From: Rhabditophanes sp. KR3021 | Taxonomy: Eukaryota; Nematoda; Chromadorea; Rhabditida; Alloionematidae | Direction: 5' to 3' | Assembly (NCBI GenBank): GCA_963281155.1 | Contig: CAUJLY010000002.1 | Span: 3,658,001 to 3,722,000 of the forward strand | DNA length: 64,000 nucleotides | In this document: one piece after another, positions 47,516-60,100 of the stretch | How the letters are laid out: each line of letters opens with the position of its first letter | Numbering within the stretch: position 1 is the first letter of the stretch | Made by a program: the position numbers and the translations under genes | The notes under the pieces: generated by a model | The model's database searches: none | The model's input: only the letters and a program-made list of their open reading frames with translations | Told to the model about the DNA's origin: nothing

Positions 47516-48989
47516 CACACAAATGAAACAACTGTCTGAAGAAAATATTTGCTATTAAAAGATATTTACTTGCTATTATTTATATAACCGGTTCAAGGTA
47601 TACTTTATCAAATACTTAATTAACTTCAAAAGGAATGCTGAAAAGTAGTTGAGATATCCAATTTACTGTTGCAAATTACCAACAGCATGCAAGTTACCAC
47701 AAAGCGTATATTTAATTTGAGTGATATTTGATTTATTATATGAATTATATTTAATACACTTAAATTTACTACAAGAGTAATATTTATTGTAAAAATGATA
47801 TTCATAATAATAATGTGGAATATGATTAATAATTCTATGATTGATGTAATTCACAATGAGCAATGTAAAGGGCTTAAATTTATTACGAATTTGCCGCATA
47901 AATCTTTTTTATCAATTACCTTTGTTAACTTTCAAGAACTATAAATGCCAGATTGAATTTACGGTTGTGCAAATACAATTATTAAGAGTTGTATGATAAA
48001 ATTATAATTGAAGGTCCAAAATAGTAAATGTCCTTATGTGCTACCAATTGCACTATCTATTTGAAAACACTCGAAATGGCAATAGACACTTTTACAGTAT
48101 TTGACACCCACCTTCAGTCTTTCGACATTTCAAATAATGGCATTGTTTTGACATAACAATTTTCTATATAAATATTTCATATAAATAATTGTTACCTTAA
48201 TACTTTAAAAGCAAGTTTATACATTTTTGTATAATAAATGTTCCACAATATTTGGGAACATTTTTCATTTTGATGTGGTATATCCTTTTTTATTAATAAA
48301 AGCTATAAATCTGATTGGGTTTGGATATTTCTTATTAGGCATATGTATTTATTTCAACAAGGCAATTTATCAACGTCAAAGAAGGCTCTTTTCATTCAAT
48401 TAGTTTGTTTCGTTGAAATAAATTGCAATCTTTTTATTTTTAAGTCTATCCATAACATTTGTCTACTAAAAAATTTCCCTTTTCAAATCTAATAAAATCC
48501 CTCAAAACAAACATGCCACCTCATCAACGTTAACAAATTAACTATATTTGGCTTTGTTAGGAGAGATTTGTGCGAAGTGCCAAAAATTAAATGAGTATAT
48601 GCTCTCTTATTGAATCATCTAATTTTGGGAATCATCTGAGTTTGAGTGTGTTGGCGTAATAATGTTCTTTTGTTAAGAATAAGAGCAATCTGTTATTTCA
48701 TGATTGGATCCAATATTGGGGTGGTTTTTTGTTTGTACATCATACCATCCTGCAAGTGGATACATTCATGACGTTTGTGTAAATGTTATTAAGGCACCTC
48801 CTTTTTATTTGATATGCAATTCATTTATTCCACATATGAATGGCACAACTTGTATCCTTTAATTAAAAACAGAAACCCTATATAAGCCATGCTCTCTGGT
48901 TTCATTTATTCATTTACCATATCCGTTACTGTAACTTCCACACGTATTCAAATTAACTCATACTTAAGATTCTTTCAGAACCAGGCACC
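47516..48989. other. intergenic spacer upstream of the neuropeptide gene
   Basis: No exon is seen on either strand. TATATAAG at 48880-48887, about 100 bases before the next start codon, could be its TATA box. TTTCAG at 48973-48978 is a likely spliced-leader acceptor. Confidence 0.5.
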
Positions 48990-49266
48990 ATGTTCATTCG
49001 CAACACATCACTTTACACAGTATTATTTGCTATAATTCTTCTGATATCTCATGTCTATTCCTTTGATTTTGACGCCGACAATTACGCAATGAATGGAAGA
49101 GAACTTAATAGAGTTGCCAGAGCTCCGGGTGTCAAGTAGCTTAATAATTTGCTTACAACATAACCTTTTATAACTTTTCAGATGGCTTAGATTTGGCAGA
49201 TCTGACCCTTCTCTTGCTGAAAAAGAAAAGAGGGCTCCAGGAGTAAGATGGATAAGACTAGGATAA
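48990..49266 (+). CDS. FMRFamide-like neuropeptide precursor with two peptides
   Basis: Exons 48990-49135 and 49182-49266 give 76 residues. A signal peptide (about 1-24, ending HVYS) is followed by two repeated peptides. APGVKWLRFG is flanked by R and R. APGVRWIRLG is preceded by KR and ends at the stop codon, so its Gly is the last residue. Each Gly would be converted to a C-terminal amide, giving an RFamide and an RLamide. The KW-x-RF core resembles peptides of the nematode flp-22 type. The intron falls inside the first peptide. The mature peptides would be released by prohormone convertases and act on neuropeptide GPCRs. Confidence 0.85.
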
Positions 49267-49677
49267 TAAAGAAGTCTTAGTTTTTACAATATATTTCAAA
49301 TGCACGCTTCCTTCATTCAACAACTATTTTAATGCCAAACTCTCGACATGGAACAACACCACACACACAACTTAAAAAATATAACAGAAATTTGAGAACA
49401 TAAAATCAGCACCATTATTTTTATTTTGCATTATTAACCGCTTTTATCAAATAAAATTATTTCCAAAATATCACAATTTGTACACAACTAAAGACATAAA
49501 TTATGATGACTTTTACTTAACAATATGCGTACTTTGTAGTCAGCAGATAGTTAATTCAAAGAGAGGTCTCTGATAACAACATACAAATATAACTAGGTTC
49601 AAAGATTACATTTCGATCACAATCAAAAATATCTATATAACATTTTTCCATAAAGACGATTGATCATTCTAATAAAA

Positions 49678-52600
49678 ATGATATATAAAGAAGAGAAAGT
49701 TTGGGTTAAAATACTGAGAATATCAGTATCTATTACTTTATCTATTTTCTATACCTCCATTATCCTTCTAACATTCTTGAAAGATGTTATTTTTAAAGGT
49801 TTTTCTATCTTCGATGTCGCGGAACGTAAGAGACCCGAATGCATGGATAAATACAATCACGGGTATCTTCAACTTAAAACTGTGAAATTGCATTATGTCT
49901 CGGCTGGTGATAAAAATAAGCCCGTTCTATTGTTCATACACGGTTTCCCGGAGATTTGGTTTTCATGGAGGTAATTTATTATTCCCTGTAACCTAAAAAT
50001 ACTCGTCTAAATAAACTAAGTATACAACATAAACGATATCACCTATAAAGCTGTATTCTTTTGGAATAACTCAACCGAAAAAATAACCACACATTTATTT
50101 CCTTTTGTATTTATTTATATTGTGGTATTTGCATTTGTGTTATTCAGACTTGTATTCTTTAGATTTGTGTTATTTGCATATTTGTAACTTTCAATTTAAC
50201 ATTTTTTCATTTCAGATATCAAATAAGCGAATTCGAAAAAGACTATTAGTAAGACAATTATTATATTTACTTTAGATCCAATATGTGTACATTTATAGTG
50301 TTGTTGCTATTGACCAACGAGGATATGGAAGCAGTGACAAGCCAAGGTTAGAAAACGCTAAAATTGGACTAATATTTAAAGCAAATTCAATAGTGCGCAA
50401 AAAGACAAATTCTTTTAATAATTTAAAACATATTTAATAGATGTACAGTTAGCTAAATCATTTAAAATTAGTTTAGCGGCTTCTCTATTTTTCTCAGAAT
50501 CCTTAAGATTGACAAATGGTAGAGATGGTTTTCCGGAGTCGGAATTAGCAACATGACCTTAGTAAGCGTTAATCAAGATGTCTTCAACATTCTCAGCGAC
50601 ACTTTTTGAAGGATATGTCTTCTTGATTATACGTACTTTCCTCCTTGCTAAAAACGTAGGTCCATTTAACAGGAAAATTGCAGTCATATCAATGTTTACT
50701 CATTCTGCTATTAAAATTGACGGTTTCACCAATACAATCAATGGTTTCTCCTTTCTTTCAGATCCATCACAAATGGATTAAACATCAAATACACATTACA
50801 TTCTTTTTGTTTTTTGACTTCAGTCAATTTATCTAATTGGTTCTTAATGTCAACGGCATTGTTGACTATACTGAAATGTTCTGAATTATCTACCAATTAC
50901 TTGCAACTTAATCTTTTTACATGTTTATTAAAATTATAAACAGATTCTAAATAATTCCCACACCATGGGCATTTCAATTTAAAATCAGTTCCCTCAGTAT
51001 TAGATTCACAAAATTCAGGTTCATCTTATTCTTCGATCTTTAATCATTCAAATTCCTATGATTCTGATCCAGTCACGATGGAAAAGATTTAGGCCATGAT
51101 TAGAAACAACTCCAAGAGAGAGGTTGGTTGATTGTTCATTAGCGAAAATTATACATCTCTCCATAATCAAAGACCATTCTTCAGAGATTTTCAATGTATG
51201 GAGCTTTTACCACTTTTCCATCTGGCTTAATTATGTTAGTAAAAAATAGGAGTTTCCGCGTTTCAGTGTGGCTGCTTCGGATTCAAGTTTACGTAATTTG
51301 TCGTCCATTTTTTTACCAGTTTATCCTGCACACCAAATAACCTTCTTATTGCCAATCATTGTCTCGCAATTCTATCCGGTTTTGTCAGCACCGACATCCA
51401 TAAAGCAATATACTGAACACTGCTTTTAACTGGATCGCCAACTTTCTTCTTAGCCAAGAAAGCTTCCTTCATTTTAGTTTCTAGAATACCATGCAAAATA
51501 TGATAATAGTATTGTTCTTTAGCACCTTTGAGAAGTTTTTCCACTTCTTCTCTAAACTTTAGCGTCTTTTTCTGTACATCAGAGCAACGAAATCTTTTAT
51601 GATAATAAGTTACTGAAAACATCGTGGGACCGTGGTCCCAAGAAATTGTCCTAGGCTTGCAGTTTAGCTTTTTTCTGGTAGACATCATCAACTAACTCCC
51701 AAAACACTTCCTCATTTTCAGTAATATCAACCATCATCCTGACTAAAGTAATGCTAATAAAAACTGTGTTGGACGGTGTTCTTTTCTTAATTGTTGTCCA
51801 GAGACTGTACCTTTTCCAAGAAAGATATCACAAACATTGGCAAGACCTATGTGACTAGGCTTTCCGTCAAAAATGTTAGTCAGATCCATCAATTCAAGAT
51901 CGGGTGGAGTACGGTGTAGATCAACGCGGTTTGATTCATTTTAATAAATACATGTACTTCATCGGAAACGACATTTGTTGGAGACATCTTCTTGAAAATA
52001 AGAATTATCCTTCAACTGGTTTCCCAACAAGTATTGATTCCTCTTTAACTTCTCCTAAAAGAGATATGATATAATAGAATGACCTTAAACTCACGAAAAA
52101 CAACATCTTTCCACGATTTGCGGAAGTGGCATTTCTCATGTCATTGTAAATATTTTTTGCTTCACTAGAATCCAGACTGTCCCTCCTTAACAATTGAGAC
52201 AGGCTGCCAACATTTTCATCGGAAACGTCTGCAATAGTTCTTTATTCTTTGCTCTTCAGCCAATTTAGATTAATAACACCTAGCTGGGGCAATCTTTTTG
52301 CCCAGAAATTAATTAAAATGATAATTAGGTCTTAAATATGACAGACAAATAACTGAAAGTCAAATTTATAAATGTACAAAGTCATAAGGAACTGCTAATA
52401 CACAGTCTCTTTAAATTTGACTTTATAGGACATTATATATATTAATTTGCTTGAGGAAAGCATTAACATTCAAAAAATAAAAAGTTCTAAAGTATTGGAT
52501 TAAAATTTATTTATTAATTTTGTTTTATGTTCCTAGTGGAATACACAATTACACCATCGAAATGTTGACAAATGATATTAAAGAAGTAATTGATAAATTG

Positions 52601-53246
52601 GGAGTTAAAAAGGCATCCGTAATCGGGCATGACTGGGGAAGCATTGTTGCATGGTCTTTCGGCATTTATTATCCCGAAATGGTAGAAAAGCTTGTTATTA
52701 TGGATGTTCCGCATCCTGTCGTTGGTGGCAAGTACTACCAAAGTAATATTCAGCAATTTCTCAGGGCTTGGTATATTTTCTTCTTTCAATTTCCCATCGT
52801 TCCCGAATTGTCAATGATGGTTAATGACATGAAATTACTTGAAACAATGTTTAGAGGGAAAAAAGGAGGAATTATTAATAGAGAAAATTTCACTGATGAA
52901 GATATGGCTGTTTATAAGTATACCTTTGGACAGAAAGGTAATCATTTTATTTTATGATATAAGCATCATGGTATTTACAGGAAGTCTCACATACCCGATT
53001 AACTTCTATCGTGGTATGCTTCAACGCTGGAGTCTCATTGACTTTCCAAAGACATTGGTTCAACCTGATACTTTAATCATTTGGGGAGAAAAAGATCATT
53101 TTGTTAACAGTGAAATGGCACAACTATCTGCTAAGTATTGCAAAAATGCTACTGTTAAATTGATTCCAAACAGCTCCCATTGGGTACAGCAAGATTCACC
53201 CGTAGAAGTAAATAATGCTATGAGAGCATTCTTGACTGCAAAATAA
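49678..53246 (+). CDS. epoxide hydrolase (alpha/beta hydrolase fold, membrane-anchored)
   Basis: Exons 49678-49970, 50216-50248, 50299-50346, 52537-52937 and 52981-53246 total 1041 nt, giving 346 residues. An N-terminal signal anchor (ISVSITLSIFYTSIILLTF) precedes the hydrolase core. Motifs are HGFPEIWFSWR (oxyanion HGxP), DQRGYGSSDKP, GHDWGS with the nucleophilic Asp, WGEKDHFV with the acid Asp, and NSSHWVQQD with the catalytic His. It should open epoxides, including those of polyunsaturated fatty acids, to diols, as C. elegans CEEH enzymes and vertebrate EPHX3/4 do. The 2.2-kb fourth-exon-preceding intron (50347-52536) holds two antisense relics. Confidence 0.93.
50430..51080 (-). pseudogene. 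zinc-finger + GIY-YIG-like element (copy B), antisense in the epoxide hydrolase intron
   Basis: On the minus strand, in order: a C2H2 finger LKCPWCGNYLESVYNFNKH (about 50910-50986), VDIKNQLDKLTEVKKQ (50800-50850), NVYLMFNPFV (50767-50797), GETVNFNSRMSKH (50693-50731), VKWTYVFSKEESTY (50633-50674), VAENVEDILINAY (50563-50604) and SEKNREAAKLILNDLAN (50450-50505). Several stops and frame changes interrupt it. It is the most complete copy for domain order and shows that fingers precede the nuclease-like part. Confidence 0.55.
51350..52200 (-). pseudogene. relic with a MUT-7/EXD3-like 3'-5' exonuclease segment
   Basis: On the minus strand are open pieces: RRDSLDSSEAKNIYND (about 52150-52193), an intron-like GTGAGT...TTTTAG, RTPPDLELMDLTNIFDG and HIGLANVCDIFLGKG (about 51800-51920), QQLRKEHRPTQF, then VEKLLKGAKEQYYYHI and VGDPVKSSVQYIALW (51380-51560). 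D-L-T...G-L-A-x-V-x-x-x-x-L-G-K-G...Q-L-x-x-x-x-x-R-P recalls the C-terminal half of the DEDD exonuclease domain of EXD3/MUT-7. It may belong to the neighbouring copy B or be a separate insertion. Frameshifts rule out function. Confidence 0.3.
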
Positions 53247-53295
53247 TTTACAACTTTGATAAACAGTTGAAGATTTTATTTTATTATTATTTTTG

Positions 53296-53452
53296 TGATA
53301 ATAAAACAATTGTTGAGGGTATTATTCCATTATGGTGTTTTTGAAAATAATGCAATTGACGAAGAATTATTCTATTATGTTTTTTGGTAATAATGCGATT
53401 GTGGAAGATATTATTCTGCTGTAATTTTTGTAATAATGCAGTTGTCTTTAAG
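53296..53452. repeat. tandem repeat, period about 43-49 bp, three copies
   Basis: Units contain ATAATGCAATTG followed by GAAGAATTATTCTATTATG or a variant. They lie just past the epoxide hydrolase stop codon, in its 3' UTR or the spacer. Confidence 0.65.
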
Positions 53453-53615
53453 AGTGGATATTTTTTAAAATAAATTGATAATCAGAAGAACTTTGATTAA
53501 AAGTTGATAACAACTTTCAGAAAGAATGTAATTGGAGAGAAATGTATTGAGATAAAATTTCAAGCATTTAAAATAAATTTATTTGTTGTTGTGAATTTAG
53601 TTTTCAACTATAATA

Positions 53616-54754
53616 ATGGGCAAAGTTTCAAAAGACAAGCGTGATGTATATTATCGCCAAGCTAAAGAAGATGGATATCGTGCCAGAAGTGCATATAAAC
53701 TAATTCATTTAGATGAAGAGTATCATTTCTTTGATTGTAAGTTATAAATTAAATATGTATTTTAATAATACTTGGATGGCAATTATTTCAGCTGTTAATA
53801 AGGTTGCCGATCTATGTGCTGCCCCAGGATCTTGGAGCCAAGTTTGCTGTCAAAAGTTAATTGAAGGAAGGGCAGATGCCAGCTCCGATGTAAAGATCGT
53901 GGCTGTTGACTTGCAACCAATGTCTCCAATACCATCTGTAATCACAATTCAAGGAGATATTACAGAAGAACGTACTGCACAGCAAATAATTGACAGTGCT
54001 AATGGCAAAGTGGACCTCGTAATTTGCGATGGAGCGCCTGATGTCACATCCTTAATTGCCTTTGATGAATTCTTACAATCGCAACTAGTTTTGGCAGCCT
54101 TAAATATTACAACATTGTTATTGGCCGAAGGAGGTCATTTCGTTGCAAAAATTTTTAGAGCTAGAAACTGCCAATTACTCGTCCATCAAATGAAACTCTT
54201 TTTTTCACGTGTAGAGATTGCCAAGCCAAAAAGCAGTCGTCAATCAAGTTCTGAAGCCGTAAGTAATATTTTTATAAAAACCTAAAATTAATTTTATGTA
54301 GTTTATCGTTTGCATGAATTACAAGTCTATTCCCGAATACAAACCCAATTTGAAAAGCCCGTTACTTTTAAAGGATTACGACAGCTTAATAAATGAATTG
54401 ACTGGGCAAAACAGGATGATCATTCCATTCTTATCGTGTGGTGATGTTACCGGATGGGATTCGGACAAAACAAACAAACTACCCAATAAAATTCCAGACA
54501 CTTTATTTAAGGAAAATGATGCTTTTAGAAGTGAACGCTATGTTTTGCTTCCACCAGTTGAGCAACCTATCAATCCTGCATACAAAAACTCAGTTATGCT
54601 CAAAAAGGAAGGCTTCTTAGAAAAAATAAATTGCAAGGAAGATGAAGAGTTTATGATAAAAATTGTTGAGATAGAGACGGAGTCCGCCAAATCATTGGAA
54701 ATAAGTAATTTCGAAGAGTCAACATTACTACAGAATTTGGACAGGATGTTTTAA
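53616..54754 (+). CDS. FTSJ1: tRNA 2'-O-methyltransferase FTSJ1/TRM7
   Basis: Exons 53616-53736, 53792-54258 and 54302-54754 give 346 residues. The start [20 protein letters not shown] and [14 protein letters not shown], the SAM-binding motif [35 protein letters not shown] and [11 protein letters not shown] match TRM7. The K-D-K-E catalytic tetrad is recognisable (SAYKL, CDGAP, VAKIF, SSSE). It methylates riboses 32 and 34 in the anticodon loop, with partners related to THADA/WDR6. The C-terminal [11 protein letters not shown] and [13 protein letters not shown] segments are also typical. Confidence 0.95.
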
Positions 54755-54900
54755 ATTAATCGTTTTAATCATTTCATAAGAGTTTATGTGTATAACCTAA
54801 AAGTTTATTTTCTGATTCTCAAATTAGATCATTTAACTCCAAAATAAATGTTACGTACAAAACAATATTTTGTGTCTATGGCAAATGATAAGACTCATCT

Positions 54901-54979
54901 AGAATTCATATCCTACTTTCTTGTCGTAGCCATACCCCTGGTATTTAAAAAAGTAGAATAAGGATATTGAACTTGGTCT
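54901..54979 (-). repeat. duplicated, disabled copy of the last COX5A exon
   Basis: About 79 bases are nearly identical to the last exon and preceding intron end of COX5A (55163-55243). The copy encodes YGYDKKVGYEF followed by a stop, but the acceptor TTTTTTAG has become TTTTTTAA. It lies about 180 bases past the gene end. Confidence 0.7.
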
Positions 54980-55161
54980 ATGTCGAATTAAAGCTTAATC
55001 GTTATAATCAAAAGGAAGATCTAAATTAGCGATCGAAACTTTATTAAATATATTGGTTGATTGTGATTTTATACTAAGACATTTTATTAATTAGCATCAA
55101 AAGTATGAGTAACAATTCAATAAAATGTTTAATCCTGTGTTAAAAAATGTATCTATCTAAT

Positions 55162-55803
55162 TTAGAATTCATATCCTGCTTTCTTGTCGTAGCCATACTC
55201 CTTGTACCTAAAAAATAGAATAAGGATACTTAAATTGGCCTATAATCTCACCAAGTCCGTTCCCACCAGTACTCTGGCTGAGGGATGAATAACTCAGGTT
55301 TGTCGAGTCCCAAATCTTCAGGGGTTGAAATTCCTAATTCCTTGAGAACTGGAGCGATCTCTTTGATGATGTATCCGTAAACAACTTCACGGTTTTTCTT
55401 TGATCCACACTTGATTTTGATGGCTTCCAAAAACCTGACGCAGAGGGCAAAGTCGTTGACGCGTTTGCAGGCGCGAAGAGCAGCTTCACAAACCTTTGGG
55501 TCTGGAATTACGTCAAAGTCGTGTAACTCAGACAAGGCTTTGCGGACCTCCCATCCGTCAATTTCGGATCTGTTAAGATAATCGATGAAGTGCTTGTCAA
55601 ACTCTAAAAACATATCAACATTAATAATTTGAAATTAATTATTTAGTATGTGGAATTGTCAAAGGACATGTCATTATAAACTTACTGTCGGCGGGCCATT
55701 TTTCCATGATATCGTCGTGGGCAGAAGCGAGTTTTGTAGTTGTCGAAAGAGCTCTCACATTTTTAGAGATGCCTCTAACAGCACGAAGAGCAAGGGAAGA
55801 CAT
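55162..55803 (-). CDS. COX5A: cytochrome c oxidase subunit 5A
   Basis: Exons 55803-55686, 55603-55252 and 55207-55162 total 516 nt, giving 171 residues. A mitochondrial presequence (MSSLALRAVRGISKNVRAL) precedes FDKHFIDYLNRSEIDGWEVR and LHDFDVIPDPKVCEAALRA, the helical-repeat COX5A fold, then EIAPVLKELGISTPEDLGLD. The final short exon adds YKEYGYDKKAGYEF. It is a nuclear-encoded structural subunit of respiratory complex IV on the matrix side. A decayed copy of its last exon follows downstream. Confidence 0.95.
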
Positions 55804-57178
55804 CCTAAAATGAAGTAAAGTCTTTAAAAACTCCTTAATAAACTAATTTAACACCAAATTTAATATTGAGACGGTTAAATTCACATTTTAAGTGCTGAAT
55901 TAAAAGTATCGAGAATATCAATAGATCACAAAATCACAACGTCTGCCCAGTGATTGGTATGTCGTAACCGATGTGGACGTGCACATTATTAAAAGTTATT
56001 TTATACTCAAATTGTGGACTTAAACAATTAATCTTCCTAATTTACATACAGTCGGCTAAAGTCAACAAATAACAATGCCATGCATCGTGCTATTTGATAA
56101 GCTCGACTCGATATCTAGATTCCAATCATTCCAACAGAATATCGTTTTAAGAACGTAGGGAGGTTCGAAAATGTGAAAAGAATGTAACATTTTGTGTCTA
56201 ATTGTTTAAAGTTCTTTTAAAATATCAAATGACCTGCTTATGTGCAATAATAAAAAATAATTGAAACGGAATAAGTTTTCATCCATAGTTCCTTTTGCAA
56301 AATATAGCTTTTCGCCCCAAATACAAAAAAGGGTAAGGCGGGATAAGTTGAGAGAGTTAACTTTGGTGGTAACACTTCAAGGCCAATGCTATATTATTTA
56401 TATTATTATTATCTGTGAAAAGCACCTCGCACTGAGTCTTAATAAAAAGAGTGGCTATACAATAGATGATATTAAGCTGGGTTGTGCATGTATTAAATAT
56501 TCATTTGCGAGCCACCCAAAATATATATACAACAAATATTACCATGCATTTATTATTCTATTATTTATATCTATTATGGTCTTAACTTTTCTATTAGTGT
56601 GAATGCCTATTATTGTGTGTAATGGATTCCATTAAAATAATGTCCATAAAATTAAATGTTTGCCCTTGATTCCTCATTAATGTGTCTATCATATTAGATG
56701 ATGTACAATATATGTTGATTCCTTTCCTCTCTATGTTAGGAAGAAGGAGGTTGGTGCGCAATATATGTACTGAATAGCCAAAAGATGAGCAACATCTGGT
56801 CTGCCGACTTTGTCATCTTACTTACTACTACTTACTTATATTCGTTCCCCTCCTTTTTAAAGTCCTATTAATATAAGATGGTCATCATGAGAAGGTCGTC
56901 AACCGCTTACGCCCATTTTTGGTCCCGTGTTTACCTTGTTTTTGGGTTGTTTTGATTGCAAAGGTTGCATTATATCGATGGCATTAAAAACAGCTGTTAT
57001 TTTACGCTAATCCGTTATTTTTATAATTACATCATTTTCCAATTACACACTCACTTATTTTCAGATAATTCTTGATGAAGTTTTGCAAAATATTGCAATA
57101 TTAAGAGATTTGTTTTAAATATTAACACCAATATTACTAATACAACTAATAATACAACTAATATTACTAATACCTGTT
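55804..57178. other. intergenic spacer
   Basis: It holds the COX5A upstream region and the 5' side of the ADAM gene. A 113-codon plus-strand frame at 56261-56602 lacks domain or splice context, and I do not call it a gene. Confidence 0.5.
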
Positions 57179-60100
57179 ATGTTCACTAAAAGTATATTGT
57201 TTCTGCTATCAGTAAGCTCATTAACAATCTATGCTTCAAAAGGTAATGTTTTCTTCCACAAAATGGAAATGCTGCTTCTATAAATACATTTTCTCTAAAT
57301 ATATCTCTTACTTCTTCCATTAGTGTATTGTTTGGAACAATTACTTGTCAAAATAATATTCCAAAAGTTGAGATTAAATCTTAAATATGTATAAACATTG
57401 GCCAGACATCTGGCACCATTCATATTCAGCTTTGACTTAGCATAGGGAACACATATATTATGGTCTAATCAAAAGTCATTAATCTTCTTATCAAAAATTT
57501 CAATCATAAAGTTTAAATTTATGCCTATCATACTTTCTCATTTGAACCAAATTTGGCAAATGATGTATTTATATTTGTATTAATTGACGTATTTTAGTAG
57601 ATTTGAAAAGTTATATGAAAAGCAAGGGTCTTCTCCATGGATTAGAGCCATCTCAATATGAAGTAGTTTATCCATTTCAAATCCGCGACAAGAACGACAG
57701 GATTGGAATTGAGACAAGAGATCAATTTTTAAACGGCACTGTTCATTACTCCCAAATAACAATCGTGATTCGGGGTAATTCAATAATAAATAGATTAAAA
57801 CTGAATTTGGATTTGAATCAAAACTTATTCTTTAATGAAACCACATTTAACAGATTAGATGCACGTGGAGAAGCTGAAGTGGAAGATGTAATTGAAAATT
57901 GTTATTACCAGGGAAATGTTAATGGCATTAAAAACTCAATAGTGGCATTATCTACTTGCGATGGTTTGAGGGGTATTATTTCATATTCGAATGGCACTTC
58001 CTATCAAATTATTCCCTTGGAAGGGGGTGAACATGGACGAAGGCATCCACATTTAATTTACGAGGTAAATAATCACTACTTAGAGCTCGACTAATTTATA
58101 TTTTCAGTTAGTTTATCACAAAATTAAATTCAGAGGAAGTTATATTTGAAAATAATTGCCAAGCTTTTTCAATTTCGATAATTATTCTGACTGGTTTAGG
58201 ATGTTCCGATTGTCCCAAATTCGTGAACATCATTTCAGCAAAAATTAAATTAAATTGATTAGGTTTGGGTTATTATTTTTAAATCATATCGGTTGATCGT
58301 TGTGTTTGTCGTAGGATTTTGTTCGAAGTTTTAGATCTTGTTGGGTCTTGATAACTCTGATTTGGGAATTATTAGATTAATTTGACTCCATTAAACTGTG
58401 AAAACAGAATATTTTAAAAACTATCTTCTAATTGAAAATTTAGGGCAAAATGGAATGAGGAAGTAGCTTGTGGGGCAGTGACATTATCACCTTCTATTCA
58501 TTCCTCATCAACTTTTCACAATGTAAGTTGATACGTTTTTTATTTAAACATCTGTATCTGATTTTAGAGCAGAGGCATAAGGGACGTCACAAGGCAAACA
58601 AAGTTTGTTGAATTGGCGTTAATAGCTGATTATACTTTTTACAAGATGCTGAACTTGTCAATGACAGAGTCTATTAGATATGCGTTGGATGTTATCAATA
58701 CGGCAGATTTGATTTTGGCAAGAAATCTGAATGTAAGACTATCAATTGTTTATGGAGAATGGTGGACAGATGTCGAAAGAATAGACGTGAATGAAGACAT
58801 TGAAAAAACATTATCTGGTGTTTTGGATTACACAACTGGGCATATTTATAATGTAAAGAAGGATAATACCGTATTTTTGACAGGCTCCGCATTTTCACAT
58901 AAAGAACAAGCAAGTTCCACTTTTGCCTCAATTTGTACAGCACGGGCATTATCGTTGGTTAAGGTAAGCATTTGTGTATACATAATTGGTGGTAATTACG
59001 CTCTTCCAATCATCTGCTTTTATCCATTTAATTGTTTTAATTTTGGTAATTTAGGCAATCGACCGTCGCCAAGTTTTTGAAACTAGTCAGTTGTTAGCCC
59101 AGTCAATAGGCCATAACTTCGGAATTGACCACGACTCATTAGATTGCACATGTGATAATTCAAATAAATGTGTAATGAGCAAAGAAGCGGGATCTAATGG
59201 GACCCCTTTTATCTATGGGTTTTCGAAATGCTCCCAAGGACGTATGCATTCGGCATTAAGATCTGGGGAATTGCAATGCCTTCTAAACAAACCTTTTCAC
59301 ACATCGGAATTGCATCACTGTGGCAATGGAATTGTTGAAGGTACATAGATTAATAGTTATTTTTAGACTCATTAATATTTTTCATTCTCATGATAACTTT
59401 ATTTTAGGTAACGAGGAATGTGATTGTGGAAGCAAAAGCAGAGAAGAATGTACTGATCCATGCTGTGATCCTATTACTTGTACGCTAAGAGCACATGCCC
59501 AATGTGCTAGCCATCAAAGCTGTTGCCATAGATGCGAATTGAGAAAGACGGGTCATATTTGTAGAACTTCGAGGTTAGATTAATTAAAAATAGCACGAAA
59601 TAAATTTAAAAAGACTTAATAATCTAATTTAAAATCAATCATCGTCACACGCATATTTATTTGCGTTGTTTAAAACATTTTATTAAAACTTCTTTCAGAA
59701 GTCCCTGTGATGTTATTGAAATATGCGATGGCATATCTGCAGATTGCCCAGCAGACGGTTATTTGATAGATGGTACAAATTGCGATATTGACGGAAAATG
59801 TTGGAAAGGAGACCGATGCATCAAGAAGGATGAATATTTCAGTGAGTTTTATATTTAAATATTTGAAAACAATTTACATTTTAGGCAAAAAAGTTTGCAT
59901 AGACGGATCTTGTCTACCTCTGACTAAAGCATCTCCTCCTGTCTATTGTCCCTCAAATAATTTGGCTCTACAATGCTCGGGTAAGTTATAAAAAGTTTAA
60001 AAGATAATAATTAATGGCTATATAAGTCGACTTCATATTTTACACTTTTTCTTAAAGAAACACGATTATTAGTATCCAAAAAGTCTTGAAAGATTGCCTT

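Noticed and set aside
47663..47899. 78-codon minus-strand Tyr/Asn/Ile-rich frame
   Set aside because: Composition is that of translated AT-rich spacer; no other evidence.
56261..56602. 113-codon plus-strand frame
   Set aside because: Low-complexity hydrophobic end, no splice context or family similarity; likely chance in AT-rich DNA.
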